Shown here in pieces: positions 43,822 to 53,028 of a DNA stretch of 64,000 bases (position 1 is its first letter; every line of letters begins with the position of its first letter). The DNA is from Leucobacter soli. GTDB taxonomy: Bacteria; Actinomycetota; Actinomycetes; Actinomycetales; Microbacteriaceae. The notes beneath the pieces were generated by a model. It saw nothing but the letters and a program-made list of their open reading frames with translations, searched no databases and was not told the DNA's origin. Location: positions 1 through 64,000 of the forward strand of contig NZ_CAJVAP010000006.1 in the NCBI RefSeq assembly GCF_910593785.1, read 5' to 3'. The position numbers and the translations under genes are program-made.

Positions 43822-44919
43822 ATGATCGAGAAGAAGTCGGGCCGTCTTCGGTGGCGCGCTGCGACCGCTGCGACCCTGATCGTCGGGGTACTGCTGACGG
43901 CGGGCTGCTCCGGGCGCGGGGCAGGGGAGAGCCCGGGCACGGAATCCGGGGGCGAGGGGGCGACCGTCGAGAGCTTCGCCATCGTCACCCCCGAGAAGGA
44001 GTCCGACTACGGCTGGAACCAGCAGGGGATCCGCTCCGCCCGCTCCGCGGCCGAGCAGCTCGGCATCGAGCTCGAGGAGCACACGAACGTCGGCTACGAC
44101 AACACCGAGACGATCCTGACTCAGGTCGCGGATAGCGGCGTCGACTTCATCATCGCCCACGCCAGCGGCTTCAACACCCCCGGACAGCGCGTCGCCATGG
44201 AGACCGGCGTCCCCACCCTCGTCGTCGACTTCGACCAGAACGAGCCGGGCAAGGTGGGCACCGTCATCACGCAGGCGCAGGAAGGCGCCTACCTCGCGGG
44301 CATCGCCGCCGCGATGACCACCGAGACCGGCACCGTCGGCATCGTCGCCTCCGCCGAGACGCTCAGCTGGTACCTGATGGCCGGCGGCTTCGCCCAGGGG
44401 GTCTACAGCGTCGACCCCGAGATCGAGGTCGTCATCGCCTACGTCGGCCCCGCCGCCTACGGCGATTCTGCGGGAGGCACGAGCGTCGCGAAGCAGGTGA
44501 TCGCCTCGGGCGCCGACGTGATCATGGGCATGGGCGATGGCGCGACGATCGGATACCTTCAGGCCATCGAATCCGCGAAGAGCGATCACCCGATCTCGTA
44601 CATCGCCACGATCGGGGATGTGAGCGAGATCGTCACGGATCCCGAGATCGTGCTCACCTCGGTGCTGTGGGACTACACCGCCACCTACGTGCAGGCCGTG
44701 CAGGACATCGAGGCGGGCGCCTTCGGCCGGACGACCTACGAGCTCACGGTCGCGAACGGCGGCCTCGCTCTGCAGCGCACCGACCGACTCGGCTCGAAGA
44801 TCACCGATGCGGTCGATGCCGCCACCGCCGCGATCGCGGACGGCAGCGTGGAGGTGCAGCGCGCCACCGAGAAGGATCAGGTGCAGGCGATCATCGATGC
44901 ACGGGGAGCCGCATCCTGA
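43822..44919 (+). CDS. BMP-family (nucleoside-type) ABC binding lipoprotein
   Basis: A 365-residue lipoprotein with lipobox TAGC (C29), of the BMP/PnrA family. The family motifs FAIVTPEKESDYGWNQQG, VDFIIAHASGFN and the GTVGIVASAET segment are visible. PnrA-type proteins bind purine nucleosides; others take riboflavin-like or sugar compounds. It starts a four-gene importer: the ATPase starts 2 bases after its stop. GAGGAA precedes the ATG at normal spacing. Confidence 0.9.
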   Translation: MIEKKSGRLRWRAATAATLIVGVLLTAGCSGRGAGESPGTESGGEGATVESFAIVTPEKESDYGWNQQGIRSARSAAEQLGIELEEHTNVGYDNTETILTQVADSGVDFIIAHASGFNTPGQRVAMETGVPTLVVDFDQNEPGKVGTVITQAQEGAYLAGIAAAMTTETGTVGIVASAETLSWYLMAGGFAQGVYSVDPEIEVVIAYVGPAAYGDSAGGTSVAKQVIASGADVIMGMGDGATIGYLQAIESAKSDHPISYIATIGDVSEIVTDPEIVLTSVLWDYTATYVQAVQDIEAGAFGRTTYELTVANGGLALQRTDRLGSKITDAVDAATAAIADGSVEVQRATEKDQVQAIIDARGAAS

Positions 44920-44920
44920 G

Positions 44921-46645
44921 ATGGCCGTCGACCCCGATGCCGTCGATGCTGCCGGCTCCGATGTCGTCGTCCGGCTGAACGGCATCACGAAGCGCTTCCC
45001 CGGCGTCACCGCGAACTACGCGATCTCGCTCGAGCTGCGGCGCGGCGCGGTGCACTGCCTGCTGGGCGAGAACGGGTCGGGGAAGTCGACGCTCATCGGG
45101 ATCTTCGCGGGCCTGCAGCAGCCGGACGAGGGAGCCATCGAGATCGATGGGTCGCCCGTGGTGCTGCGATCGCCGGCCGCGGCGATCGAGCGGGGCATCG
45201 GGGTCGTGCACCAGCATTCCGTGCTCATCCCGACGATGAGCGCGGTCGAGAACCTGCTGCTCGGCGAGCGCGGCTCCCTGCGGCTCGACCGGCGCGGCGC
45301 CGAGTCGAGACTGGCGGAGCTGAGCGAGACGCTGGGAGTGCCGATCGATCCGAATGCGCCGGTCGGCGAGCTCGGACTCGGGGCGCGCCAGCAGCTCGAG
45401 ATCGCGCTCGCGCTGCGCAGCGGATCCCGGGTGCTGGTGCTCGACGAACCGACGTCACTGCTCCCGCCGCAAGCGATCGAGGCACTGCTCGGACGCCTGC
45501 GGCGGCTCGCCGAGGAGGGCTACGCCGTGCTCTTCGTCACGCACAAGCTTCAGGAGGCGCGCCGGGTCGCCGACGCCGTGACCGTGCTGCGGCGGGGACG
45601 CGTCGTGACGCGGCTCGGCTCGGCCGAACTCGCCGAACCCGAAGAGTCCCGAATCGCCGCGCGCCTGCTGGGGGCGATGTTCGGCGACGGAACGGCCACC
45701 ACGGATGTTCCTGCCAGGGCGAGTGCGCAGGCGAGTGCGAGTACGCAGGCACCCTCGGGCGCGCTCGCCCCGGGGGTCGAGACACCGTCCTCGGGCGCGG
45801 CGCCCGCCGTGCTGGAGGTTGTCGGGCTCGGCACGACGAGCGGAGGCGGCGCCGGTGGCGGCCACGATGGCGGCGGCGTGCCGCTGTCGGACGTCTCGTT
45901 CAGGATCGCCTCCGGCGAGGTGCTGGGTGTCGCGGGCATCGACGGACACGGGCAGGGGCACCTGGGCGAAGCGATCGCGGGGCAGCGGCGCTGCACCGTC
46001 GGCTCCATCCGGCTCGACGGCCGTCGGATCGAGCAGCTGCGCGTGCGGGAGCGGCGACGGCTCGGGGTCCGCTACGTCACCGACGATCGTCTGTACGAGG
46101 GGATCGTCGGCAGCCTCGGCGTGGCAGTGAATCTGATGCTGAAGCAGATCGGCGAGCGCCCGTTCTGGCGGTGGGGGCGTATGGATCGCGCCGCGGTGCG
46201 GCGCCGAGCCCAGGCGCAGATCGAGGAGTACGGCATTCGGACGCCGTCGCCCGATACCCGGGCGGGGACGCTCTCGGGCGGCAACATCCAGAAACTGCTC
46301 CTCGCGAGGGAGCTCGCGGACGATCCCCGCGTCGTCGTCTTCAACAAGCCCACGCACGGCCTCGATCTCGAGTCGGTGGGGCGCGTGCGCGGGATCCTGC
46401 GCGACTTCGCTGACCGCGGGGGTGCAGCGCTGCTGATCTCCTCCGATCTCGACGAACTCGTCGAGCTCTGCGACAGGATCCTCGTCATGTCGGGCGGCCG
46501 CATCGTCGGCGAGGTTCCCGTCGACGGGCGCGAGGGAGGCGCCGCCGAAAGCATCGCCGAGAGTACCGCCGAGCGAGTCGGGGCCCTCATCGTAGGCGCC
46601 CGTACCGACCCGAGCGGCGACGAACGCGCGGAGGCGGGGGCATGA
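44921..46645 (+). CDS. Double-domain ABC ATPase of the BMP importer
   Basis: A 574-residue sugar/nucleoside-type ATPase with two nucleotide-binding domains. Domain 1: Walker A GENGSGKST, Walker B VLVLDEPTS, and an unusual signature LGLGARQQLEIA. A low-complexity Ala/Ser/Thr/Gly linker (about 260-315) joins domain 2, which has a degenerate P-loop (GIDGHGQGHLG), signature LSGGNIQKLLLA and VVVFNKPTHGLD in place of the usual aspartate-based Walker B. Degenerate second domains are normal in this family. It overlaps the next permease by 4 bases. Confidence 0.9.
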   Translation: MAVDPDAVDAAGSDVVVRLNGITKRFPGVTANYAISLELRRGAVHCLLGENGSGKSTLIGIFAGLQQPDEGAIEIDGSPVVLRSPAAAIERGIGVVHQHSVLIPTMSAVENLLLGERGSLRLDRRGAESRLAELSETLGVPIDPNAPVGELGLGARQQLEIALALRSGSRVLVLDEPTSLLPPQAIEALLGRLRRLAEEGYAVLFVTHKLQEARRVADAVTVLRRGRVVTRLGSAELAEPEESRIAARLLGAMFGDGTATTDVPARASAQASASTQAPSGALAPGVETPSSGAAPAVLEVVGLGTTSGGGAGGGHDGGGVPLSDVSFRIASGEVLGVAGIDGHGQGHLGEAIAGQRRCTVGSIRLDGRRIEQLRVRERRRLGVRYVTDDRLYEGIVGSLGVAVNLMLKQIGERPFWRWGRMDRAAVRRRAQAQIEEYGIRTPSPDTRAGTLSGGNIQKLLLARELADDPRVVVFNKPTHGLDLESVGRVRGILRDFADRGGAALLISSDLDELVELCDRILVMSGGRIVGEVPVDGREGGAAESIAESTAERVGALIVGARTDPSGDERAEAGA

Positions 46646-47718
46646 TCCGGCGCGTCTCGACCGTGCTCATCCGCACGACCCTTCCCCTGCTGCTCGCGCT
46701 GCTGTGCGGCGGGCTCGTCATCGCCGCGCTCGGGGTGGATCCGCTCCGCTTCTACGGCGATGTCCTCGTGCTCGGGGCCGGCGGATCCGGCTGGCAGCAG
46801 TCGATGACGGCGATGGCGCCCCTGCTGCTGGTCGGGCTCGGCCTCATCATCGCCTTCCGCGCGCAATTGTGGAATCTGGGCTACGGCGGCGCCTACCTGC
46901 TCCCGGCCGCGATCGTCGCCGGGATCGCGCCGGACGTCCTGGGGTCGCTGCCCTTCGCTCTCGGCGTCGTCGTGCTCCTCGTGACCGCCTTCGCGGTCGG
47001 TGCGCTCCTGAGTCTGATCCCGGCCTGGCTCAAGGCCCGGTACGGGACGACCGAGATCATCACCACCCTGATGATCTCGTTCATCGCGATCGCGCTCGCG
47101 AACCTGCTCGTGAAGGGTCCGCTGCGCGATGGCTCGGTGACGCTGCCGCAGACCCGAGTGCTCGACACGACGCTGATGCTGCCGTACATCCCCGGGACGC
47201 GGGTGCACGCGGGATTCGCGCTCGCGCTGGGGCTCGTGATCCTGTTCCACCTCATCCTGACGCGATCCTCGTTCGGACTGCGAATCGACGTGCTCGGCGC
47301 GAGCCCGCGGGCCGCCGCGCACGCCGGCATCCGAGTCGAACGGCTGATCGTCGTGGTCCTCCTGCTCTCGAGCGGGATGATCGCCCTCGGCGGCGCGGTC
47401 GACATGCTCGGCCTCTGGGGGTACTTCCGGGCCGATTGGAACCCGGGCTACGGCGACAAGATCCTGCCCTTCGTGTTCCTCGCCCGGCTGAATCCGCTCG
47501 GTCTGATCCCGCTGACGGCCTGCTATGCGATCCTCGCGACCGGCGGCACGCTCGCCGCCCAGCGCGCGGGGCTCTCGGTCGACTTCCTGCTCGTGATCGT
47601 CGCGCTGATCCTCTTCTTCATGACGATCATCGAGTACCTCGGCACCCGCCGCGACCTGGGGCGCTCGTACCTGCCCCGGAGCCCCTTCGCCGCCGCCAGG
47701 ATCGGGGGCGACCGATGA
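46642..47718 (+). CDS. BMP importer permease 1
   Basis: A 358-residue membrane protein of the branched-chain/ribose/nucleoside permease type with about ten hydrophobic segments. The conserved YGTTEIITTLMISFIA and LRIDVLGASPRAAAHAGI (the cytoplasmic loop to the ATPase) are visible. It starts inside the ATPase stop (ATGA) and its own stop overlaps the next permease start. Confidence 0.9.
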   Translation: MIRRVSTVLIRTTLPLLLALLCGGLVIAALGVDPLRFYGDVLVLGAGGSGWQQSMTAMAPLLLVGLGLIIAFRAQLWNLGYGGAYLLPAAIVAGIAPDVLGSLPFALGVVVLLVTAFAVGALLSLIPAWLKARYGTTEIITTLMISFIAIALANLLVKGPLRDGSVTLPQTRVLDTTLMLPYIPGTRVHAGFALALGLVILFHLILTRSSFGLRIDVLGASPRAAAHAGIRVERLIVVVLLLSSGMIALGGAVDMLGLWGYFRADWNPGYGDKILPFVFLARLNPLGLIPLTACYAILATGGTLAAQRAGLSVDFLLVIVALILFFMTIIEYLGTRRDLGRSYLPRSPFAAARIGGDR

Positions 47719-48653
47719 CCGCGCAGCTCCTCAGCGAGGCCTTCCTCGCGGCGTTCCTCGTCGCCGTCCTGGCCAGCGCGCTCCCCGTCCTGCTCGCCGC
47801 GGTGGGGGAGACCGTCGGCGAGCAGTCCGGGGTGCTCGGGCTCGGGATGGAGGGTCTGCTGCTCGTCGGCGGCTACGCGGCGTTCGCCACCGCCCACGCG
47901 AGCGGCAGCTTCTGGGCGGGGTTCGCGATCGGGGCACTGGCAGGACTGCTGCTCTCGACACCCCTCATGGTGCTCTCCGTGTGGCTCGGGGTGAATCAGA
48001 TCGTGGTGGGGATCGGGATCACGCTGCTCGGCACCGGCATCAGCAGCATGCTCTACGACGCGCGCTTCGCCGATTCGAAGCCCCGGCTGGGGGCGGCGGA
48101 TCCGTGGACGGTCCCTCCCCTCTCGGAGATCCCCGTCGTCGGCCCGGCGCTCTTCGCTCAGCCCGGCATGTTCACCATCGCGTTCGTGATCACCGCGCTC
48201 GTATCGTTCTGGTTGCACCGCACGGCACCGGGGCTCCGGCTGCGCGCGGCCGGCCAGCGACCCGCGTCGCTCGACGCCGCGGGAGGCAGCGTCGTGCGGA
48301 CCCGCTCCCTCGCGGTGCTGTTCGGCGGTGCGATGGCCGGCCTCGGCGGGGCCTACCTCGCTCTCGTCTCGGCGGGCACGTTCACGCCCGGGATGACGCA
48401 CGGCATGGGGTTCCTCGCGATCGTCGTCGCGATGCTCGGCCGCGGTCGCCTGCGCTGGGTCGTGGCGATCTCGCTGATCTACGGCGTGTTCGTCGCCGCC
48501 GGCACCGCCCTGCAGCTGACGGTGCTCGCGCTGCCGAACGACATCGTGACGATGCTGCCGTTCGTCGCGGTGATGGTCGTGCTCATCCTCTTCGCCCGGC
48601 GTTCGACGCTGCCGCCCGCGCTCGCGGTGCCGTACGTGCGCGGGGCGCGCTAG
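47715..48653 (+). CDS. BMP importer permease 2
   Basis: A 312-residue membrane protein. GETVGEQSGVLGLGMEGLLLVGGY is the typical N-terminal segment of the second permease of nucleoside importers; LRLRAAGQRPASLDAAG is its ATPase-coupling loop. It starts inside the preceding stop (ATGA) and ends the operon; it converges with the HAD phosphatase gene 23 bases away. Confidence 0.9.
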   Translation: MTAQLLSEAFLAAFLVAVLASALPVLLAAVGETVGEQSGVLGLGMEGLLLVGGYAAFATAHASGSFWAGFAIGALAGLLLSTPLMVLSVWLGVNQIVVGIGITLLGTGISSMLYDARFADSKPRLGAADPWTVPPLSEIPVVGPALFAQPGMFTIAFVITALVSFWLHRTAPGLRLRAAGQRPASLDAAGGSVVRTRSLAVLFGGAMAGLGGAYLALVSAGTFTPGMTHGMGFLAIVVAMLGRGRLRWVVAISLIYGVFVAAGTALQLTVLALPNDIVTMLPFVAVMVVLILFARRSTLPPALAVPYVRGAR

Positions 48654-48676
48654 GGAATGTCCGCCCGACGGCCGGG

Positions 48677-49453
48677 CTACGCGAGCAGGCGCTCGAGGAA
48701 GTCCGCCGTGTCCTCCCACCCGTCGACCGCTTGGCAGGGGACGCCGAGCGCTTTCACCGGGTAGTCGTTGCCGTCGGGATCGAGCCGATCGCCGACGAAG
48801 AGCATCTCGTCGAGCCCGATCCCCGTCTGCTCGGCGAGCTTCCGCATGCCGTAGGCCTTGTCGATCCCACGGCGGGTGATGTCGACCGACGTGGATCCGC
48901 CGCTGCGGACCTCCAGCTCGGGCAGCCGGGCCGCGACGGCCGCGCGCAGGGCGTTCTTCTTCGCGCCGTCGGGATCCCAGGCCTGCTTCACCTCGACCGG
49001 GGCGCGCTGGCCCAGTGCCGAGAAGGTGACCTGCGAGCCGCGATCCTCGAGGATCTCGCCCCAGGTCTCCGCCTCCCAGAGGCCGAGCCGTTCCGCCTCC
49101 TCGCGCAGCGCGGTGAGCGCGGCATCGCGTTCGGCCTGGGTGAGGTGCTCGCGGTAGACGGTGCGCCAGGCTCCCGCGTCGCGGCGCTCGTAGCGGGTGC
49201 CGCAGGTCGGAAGCAGGTGGAGTTCTTCGAGCGCGGTCTCGCGGAGGCCGGCCTGCTCGAGGCGTGCGACGAGCTGCATCTCGAACTGCTCGAAGTTGCC
49301 GCCCGAGATCACCGCGACGGTCGTGCGTTCGAGCAGACGCGAGAAGACGTCGAGCATCCGCGGCTCGACGGGGGACTTCGAGGGGGCGAGGGTGTCGTCG
49401 AGATCGAAGGCGACGAGGCGAGGCAGCTGGGTCACCTCCCAAGTCTTCCACAT
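48677..49453 (-). CDS. HAD-family phosphatase (phosphomannomutase-like, subclass IIB)
   Basis: A 258-residue HAD hydrolase. Motif I is VAFDLDDTLAPSK, motif II VAVISGGN, motif III includes the lysine in RRGIDKAYGM, and motif IV is LFVGDRLDPDGNDYP. The cap type and length match sucrose-phosphatase/phosphomannomutase-like enzymes; the substrate is unknown. ATG at 49453 with AGGA upstream; a GTG at 49435 is an alternative. The upstream flank holds the promoter of tRNA-Pro on the other strand. Confidence 0.85.
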   Translation of the reverse strand: MWKTWEVTQLPRLVAFDLDDTLAPSKSPVEPRMLDVFSRLLERTTVAVISGGNFEQFEMQLVARLEQAGLRETALEELHLLPTCGTRYERRDAGAWRTVYREHLTQAERDAALTALREEAERLGLWEAETWGEILEDRGSQVTFSALGQRAPVEVKQAWDPDGAKKNALRAAVAARLPELEVRSGGSTSVDITRRGIDKAYGMRKLAEQTGIGLDEMLFVGDRLDPDGNDYPVKALGVPCQAVDGWEDTADFLERLLA

Positions 49454-49481
49454 CGGTCCTGGCCGCGAGTTCTCGCGCGTT

Positions 49482-49510
49482 TTCACGATCGGGCTCCGAC
49501 GCGCTAGACT
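49482..49510 (+). promoter_or_regulatory. Promoter of tRNA-Pro
   Basis: TTCACG (49482-49487) and TAGACT (49505-49510) are 17 bases apart, 24 bases before the tRNA. Confidence 0.55.
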
Positions 49511-49533
49511 TCTCGTTGTGCTTCGGCACGCAT

Positions 49534-49610
49534 CGGGATGTGGCGCAGCTTGGTAGCGCACGTCGTTCGGGACGACGGGGTCGCAGGTTCAAATCCTGTC
49601 ATCCCGACCA
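49534..49610 (+). tRNA. tRNA-Pro(CGG)
   Basis: The sequence folds into a full cloverleaf. Acceptor CGGGATG pairs with CATCCCG (49600-49606); the D-arm is GCGC-AGCTTGGTA-GCGC; the anticodon stem is CGTCG/CGACG with loop TTCGGGA, anticodon CGG; and the T-arm has the loop TTCAAAT. The discriminator is A at 49607, and CCA is encoded at 49608-49610. A terminator follows. Confidence 0.95.
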
Positions 49611-49633
49611 TGTGATGTTTCAGGACATCGCGG

Positions 49634-49670
49634 ACACCCGGATCCACGTTTTCGTGGGTCCGGGTGTTTT
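49634..49670 (+). terminator. Rho-independent terminator of tRNA-Pro
   Basis: CACCCGGA plus CCACG pair with CGTGG plus TCCGGGTG (one base bulged on each side) over a TTTT loop, followed by a run of five T. Confidence 0.85.
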
Positions 49671-49843
49671 TGGTTTGGTCGTCCTTTTCGCAAATAGCAC
49701 AACCGAGGTCCCGCTGAAACCCCCTGCCCGGCTCGGGTGAAGAGCTCTAGCCTGCCTGTGCGACTGTTAGGCCCTCTGAGGTACGTCTCAGCGCCCCGCG
49801 ACTACCTCGATGACCTCATACAGTTAAGGAAGGAGAGCTGGTC

Positions 49844-49951
49844 ATGACGCACCTCACCGACAAGCGTGTAGCCGTACTCGCCACCGACGGTTTCGAAGAC
49901 TCCGAGCTCATCCGGCCCACCAGAGCACGTCCCGTCGGCGCGCGCAGGTGA
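49844..49951 (+). pseudogene. Remnant of a PfpI/DJ-1-family gene
   Basis: The 35-codon frame begins with MTHLTDKRVAVLATDGFEDS, the standard start of PfpI-type (DJ-1 superfamily) proteins, which have about 180 residues, and has a strong AAGGAGAG ribosome site. After residue 26 the reading shifts to RARPVGARR and stops at 49949-49951, so most of the gene, including the catalytic Cys, is lost by deletion. The 13 bases to the next start contain GAGGAAGG, so the frame may now act as a translated leader for cinA. Not expected to be functional. Confidence 0.8.
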
Positions 49952-49963
49952 GGAAGGCAAGCC

Positions 49964-50467
49964 ATGAGGGAGACCCCGATCGACGAGACCGTCGAACGCC
50001 TCGTGCGCGAATTACGCGACGTGTTGAGCGGTCAGGACCGCTGCGTGGCGACTGCTGAGTCGCTCACAGGTGGATATCTTGCCGCGGCGCTCTCGGCCGG
50101 CCCGCACGCTGAGCGCTGGTATCGCGGAGGAATCGTGGCCTACCAGCCGGAAGTGAAGTACGGTCTGCTGCGTACGCCTCATGGTCCGGTCGTCACGGCT
50201 CCTACGGCTCAGGCGATGGCAGCCTCCGCTGCCGTCCTGCTCGGTGCGGACTATGCCGTGGGCGTCACGGGCGTCGGCGGCCCCGCGCCTTCCGAGGGCA
50301 AGCCGGCCGGTACGGTGTATATCTCGACGAGCGACGGCAAGGTCGCGACGGCGGCCGAGCTCTACGAGTTCGAGGGAGACCCGGTACGGGTGCTGCATCA
50401 GACGATCTGCGCATCGCTCCGCGCGCTCATAGCCCGGGTGCTCGAGTGCGACCAACCCGCGCCGTGA
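49964..50467 (+). CDS. pncC: CinA C-terminal-type nicotinamide-nucleotide amidohydrolase
   Basis: A 167-residue stand-alone CinA-C domain. TAESLTGGYLAAALS and VGVTGVGGPAPSEGKPAGTVYIS are the conserved blocks. The family deamidates nicotinamide mononucleotide in the NAD salvage pathway. A strong ribosome site GAGGAAGG precedes the ATG. It belongs to the set of stress-associated genes after tRNA-Pro; the next gene begins 32 bases after its stop. Confidence 0.88.
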   Translation: MRETPIDETVERLVRELRDVLSGQDRCVATAESLTGGYLAAALSAGPHAERWYRGGIVAYQPEVKYGLLRTPHGPVVTAPTAQAMAASAAVLLGADYAVGVTGVGGPAPSEGKPAGTVYISTSDGKVATAAELYEFEGDPVRVLHQTICASLRALIARVLECDQPAP

Positions 50468-50499
50468 CGCTCGGGGACAGACCGGGAGAAGGCCGGCAT

Positions 50500-51546
50500 A
50501 TGACGGACTCTGTCGAGACCAATGCGCGCGCTCACCCTCGGAAACCGCTACCGATTTCGCGAAAGGTGCAAGCCTCGGGCGTTGTCTACCTGCTCAACGG
50601 AGAGCGCATTGCGGAGAAGGCCGAGATCGCACGAATTGAAGCGCTCGCGATCCCTCCCGCCTGGGCCGATGTTGAGATCGCACGGTCGCCGCGGGCGAAG
50701 GTGCTCGCCCGCGGCATCGATGCCGCGGGTCGCGTGCAGACGATCTACCATCCTGCTTTTCGGAGGAGGCAGGATCGTCGCAAGTTCGAGCGGATGCAAC
50801 GCTTCGGGCAGGCGCTCCCGCGGCTCAGAGCGCAGGTGGATCGAGACCTGCGTCGCCGGACGCTCGGCCGTGAGCGGATCACCGCCGGCGTGGTGCGCCT
50901 CATCGACTCGCAGCTCTTCCGAGTCGGCAGCTCGCAATATGCGAAGCGCAACCGCAGCTACGGCGTCGCCACGCTGCGGAGCAAGCACGTGCGCGTCACC
51001 GGCGCCTGCATCACCTTCGACTTCATCGCGAAGAGCGGTAAGCGGACGCGCCGAACCGTACGCGATGCCCGAGTCGCCCGCCTGCTCGTGCGCCTGAAGC
51101 GAGAGCTGTCGATGCCTGAGGTCTTCGGTTTCCTCGACGAGGAGGGCGTAGCGCACCCGCTGCGTCGTCGCCACATCAACGCGTATGTGAAGCGGTATGC
51201 AGGGGACGCATTCACCGCGAAGGATTTTCGTACCTGGGGAGCGACGGTGCTCGTGGCGACGGCGCTGCTCGACCTCGATGCCGACCAGTCGGCCTCGCTT
51301 GCGGGCCGTGAAGCCGCAATGCGAGAGGCGGTGAGCGCGGCGGCGGATCGGCTCGGCAACACGCCCGCGGTGGCGAAGGCGTCGTACATCGATCCGCGAC
51401 TCTTCTCCGCGGTGAAGCATCCGCGGATTCTGCAGCGCGCGTGGGAGGAGCGGAAGCGTTCCCGTCCGCGCAAGCATCAAAGTCTCGATGAACGCAGCAC
51501 GCTCGTGCTGCTGAAGATGCTCACTACGGATGCCGGCCACCTGTGA
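50500..51546 (+). CDS. DNA topoisomerase IB (poxvirus/eukaryote type)
   Basis: A 348-residue bacterial topoisomerase IB, which relaxes supercoils through a 3'-phosphotyrosine. The catalytic tyrosine is Y296 in KASYIDPRLF. Other active-site segments are GVATLRSKHV and the arginine-containing RRRHINAYVKRYAG with FTAKDFRTWGATV. ATG at 50500 with GGAGAAGG upstream; an ATG at 50446 would overlap pncC. Such enzymes are frequent in soil actinobacteria and often sit with stress genes. The end overlaps the convergent SDR gene by 23 bases. Confidence 0.92.
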   Translation: MTDSVETNARAHPRKPLPISRKVQASGVVYLLNGERIAEKAEIARIEALAIPPAWADVEIARSPRAKVLARGIDAAGRVQTIYHPAFRRRQDRRKFERMQRFGQALPRLRAQVDRDLRRRTLGRERITAGVVRLIDSQLFRVGSSQYAKRNRSYGVATLRSKHVRVTGACITFDFIAKSGKRTRRTVRDARVARLLVRLKRELSMPEVFGFLDEEGVAHPLRRRHINAYVKRYAGDAFTAKDFRTWGATVLVATALLDLDADQSASLAGREAAMREAVSAAADRLGNTPAVAKASYIDPRLFSAVKHPRILQRAWEERKRSRPRKHQSLDERSTLVLLKMLTTDAGHL

Positions 51547-52402
51547 CCGGAAGGACGGCGCCCGAGACATAGGAGGCCCCTTCGGAGGCGAGGTAGACGT
51601 AGGCGGACGCCAGCTCGGTGGGCTGGCCGGGTCGACCGAGCGGGGTGTTCTCCCCGAAGTGCCGCTGCTTCTCGTCCCAGCCGGTGGCAGGGATGAGGGG
51701 AGTCCAGATGGGGCCCGGCGCGACCGCATTGACCCGCACGCCGCGCTTCCCCTGCTCTTCGGCGAGGGCCCGGGTGAAGGCCACGAGCGCGGCCTTCGTC
51801 ATGGCGTAGTCGAGTAGGTCATACCCGGGTTCGAACGACTGGATCGAGGCGGTCACGATGACCGAGGCGCCGGGCTGCAGAAGCGGTGCCGCCTCGCGCA
51901 TCATGATGAGGGGCGCCACGAGATTCGTCTCGAACACCTCGAGAATCTGCTCGCGCTCGATCGCCGCATCGGGTTTGCGTTCGTACTGCACTCCGGCGTT
52001 CAGCACGAGCACGTCGAGTCCTCCGAGTTCATCGGCCGTGCGGTGCACGATCTCGACGCAGAAGGACTCCTCCCGCAGATCGCCCGGCAGTCTGAGACAC
52101 GTGCGCCCGGCCTCGACGACGTGCCGTTCGGTCTCTGCAGCGTCTGTTTCCTCCTGCGGCAGGTACGAGACGGCGACGTCGGCGCCCTCCCGTGCAAAGG
52201 CGATGGTCACGGCGCGGCCGATGCCGGAGTCGCCGCCGGTGATGAGTGCCCGCAGCCCCTCGAGTCTCGCACTGCCGCGGTAGCTCCCCTCGCCGTGGTC
52301 GGGTCGGGGGTTCATCGGTGCGGTCAGGCCCGGCTGCTCGGACTGATGCTGCTCCGGTAGCGGCGGCCTCGGGTACTTGTACCGCGGATCGGTATTCGTC
52401 AT
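51524..52402 (-). CDS. Short-chain dehydrogenase (general-stress type SDR)
   Basis: A 292-residue classical SDR with an N-terminal extension (residues 1-50, rich in Pro and Gln). The cofactor motif is TGGDSGIGRA, then LNAGVQ, the catalytic Ser in TASIQSFEPG, and Y-x-x-x-K as YAMTK. The long N-terminus and TGGDSGIG pattern match YdaD/YhdF-like general stress proteins of unknown substrate. ATG at 52402 with GAAGGAGG upstream. Its last 23 bases overlap the end of the topoisomerase gene. Confidence 0.9.
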   Translation of the reverse strand: MTNTDPRYKYPRPPLPEQHQSEQPGLTAPMNPRPDHGEGSYRGSARLEGLRALITGGDSGIGRAVTIAFAREGADVAVSYLPQEETDAAETERHVVEAGRTCLRLPGDLREESFCVEIVHRTADELGGLDVLVLNAGVQYERKPDAAIEREQILEVFETNLVAPLIMMREAAPLLQPGASVIVTASIQSFEPGYDLLDYAMTKAALVAFTRALAEEQGKRGVRVNAVAPGPIWTPLIPATGWDEKQRHFGENTPLGRPGQPTELASAYVYLASEGASYVSGAVLPVTGGRHP

Positions 52403-52476
52403 AGCGTCCTCCTTCGTTCGCTGCCCGCGCACTCGCCGGGCCGAGGGATCGCGAGGGCTGAGACAGGGCGCTTCGC

Positions 52477-52737
52477 CTAAGCCCGATCGACGAGATCGTG
52501 CTCGCTCTCATGCCGGGCGCAGTGCGCGCAGCAGAAGATCCCCTGCTCGCTTTCCACCCCGTGACCGAGGATTCGACAGCCGCAGTGCGCACACTCTGGA
52601 GCCATGAACTGCACTGCGCACTCGAAGCTGTCAAAGGTGCCGACGCGGCCTTCGCGCTCCACCGTGAACGTCTTGTCATAGGCGTTGCCGCAGGTGTCGC
52701 ACTCGGCCAGCGGAGTGTCGGTCGTATCGAGGTGCAT
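52477..52737 (-). CDS. Cys-rich small metal-binding protein
   Basis: An 86-residue protein with at least nine cysteines and several histidines: ECDTCG near the N-terminus, then ECAHCGC and FCCAHCARHE near the end. The pairs suggest two zinc sites. Related small proteins are often found next to stress genes, with no known function. The ATG lies at 52737. It is divergent from the small membrane peptide and downstream (same strand) genes. Confidence 0.75.
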   Translation of the reverse strand: MHLDTTDTPLAECDTCGNAYDKTFTVEREGRVGTFDSFECAVQFMAPECAHCGCRILGHGVESEQGIFCCAHCARHESEHDLVDRA

Positions 52738-52941
52738 AGTTCCGTTCCTCTTCTCCCGCTCCGGGCCGTCGTATGGTCCGGCGCTGTGCGAACGACGCTA
52801 TCGGCCTCAACGGGAGCCCGGGAGGCCCTCGACATCATGCGTGGACGTCGGCTACCCTCACGGCGCCCCCTTTTTTACACAGGCGCGCCTTCGACCGCAA
52901 GGGTCTGCCGGCACCCGGCACATCGGGCCTACGCTCTCATC

Positions 52942-53025
52942 ATGAAAGCGGTGTTCACCTTCTGGATGGGGATTGTCATCGTCGGGCTGATTGCAATGTT
53001 CGCGATCGTGCTGATGGGGAGGTGA
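52942..53025 (+). CDS. 27-residue single-pass membrane peptide
   Basis: The frame encodes MKAVFTFWMGIVIVGLIAMF followed by AIVLMGR, a single hydrophobic helix with a basic residue at each end. It stops 3 bases before the ATG of the DUF6766 gene, so the two are coupled in one operon. No strong ribosome site is seen upstream. It is below usual annotation size limits, but its composition and position make it a likely real small membrane protein, perhaps a partner of DUF6766. Confidence 0.55.
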   Translation: MKAVFTFWMGIVIVGLIAMFAIVLMGR

Positions 53026-53028
53026 CTC

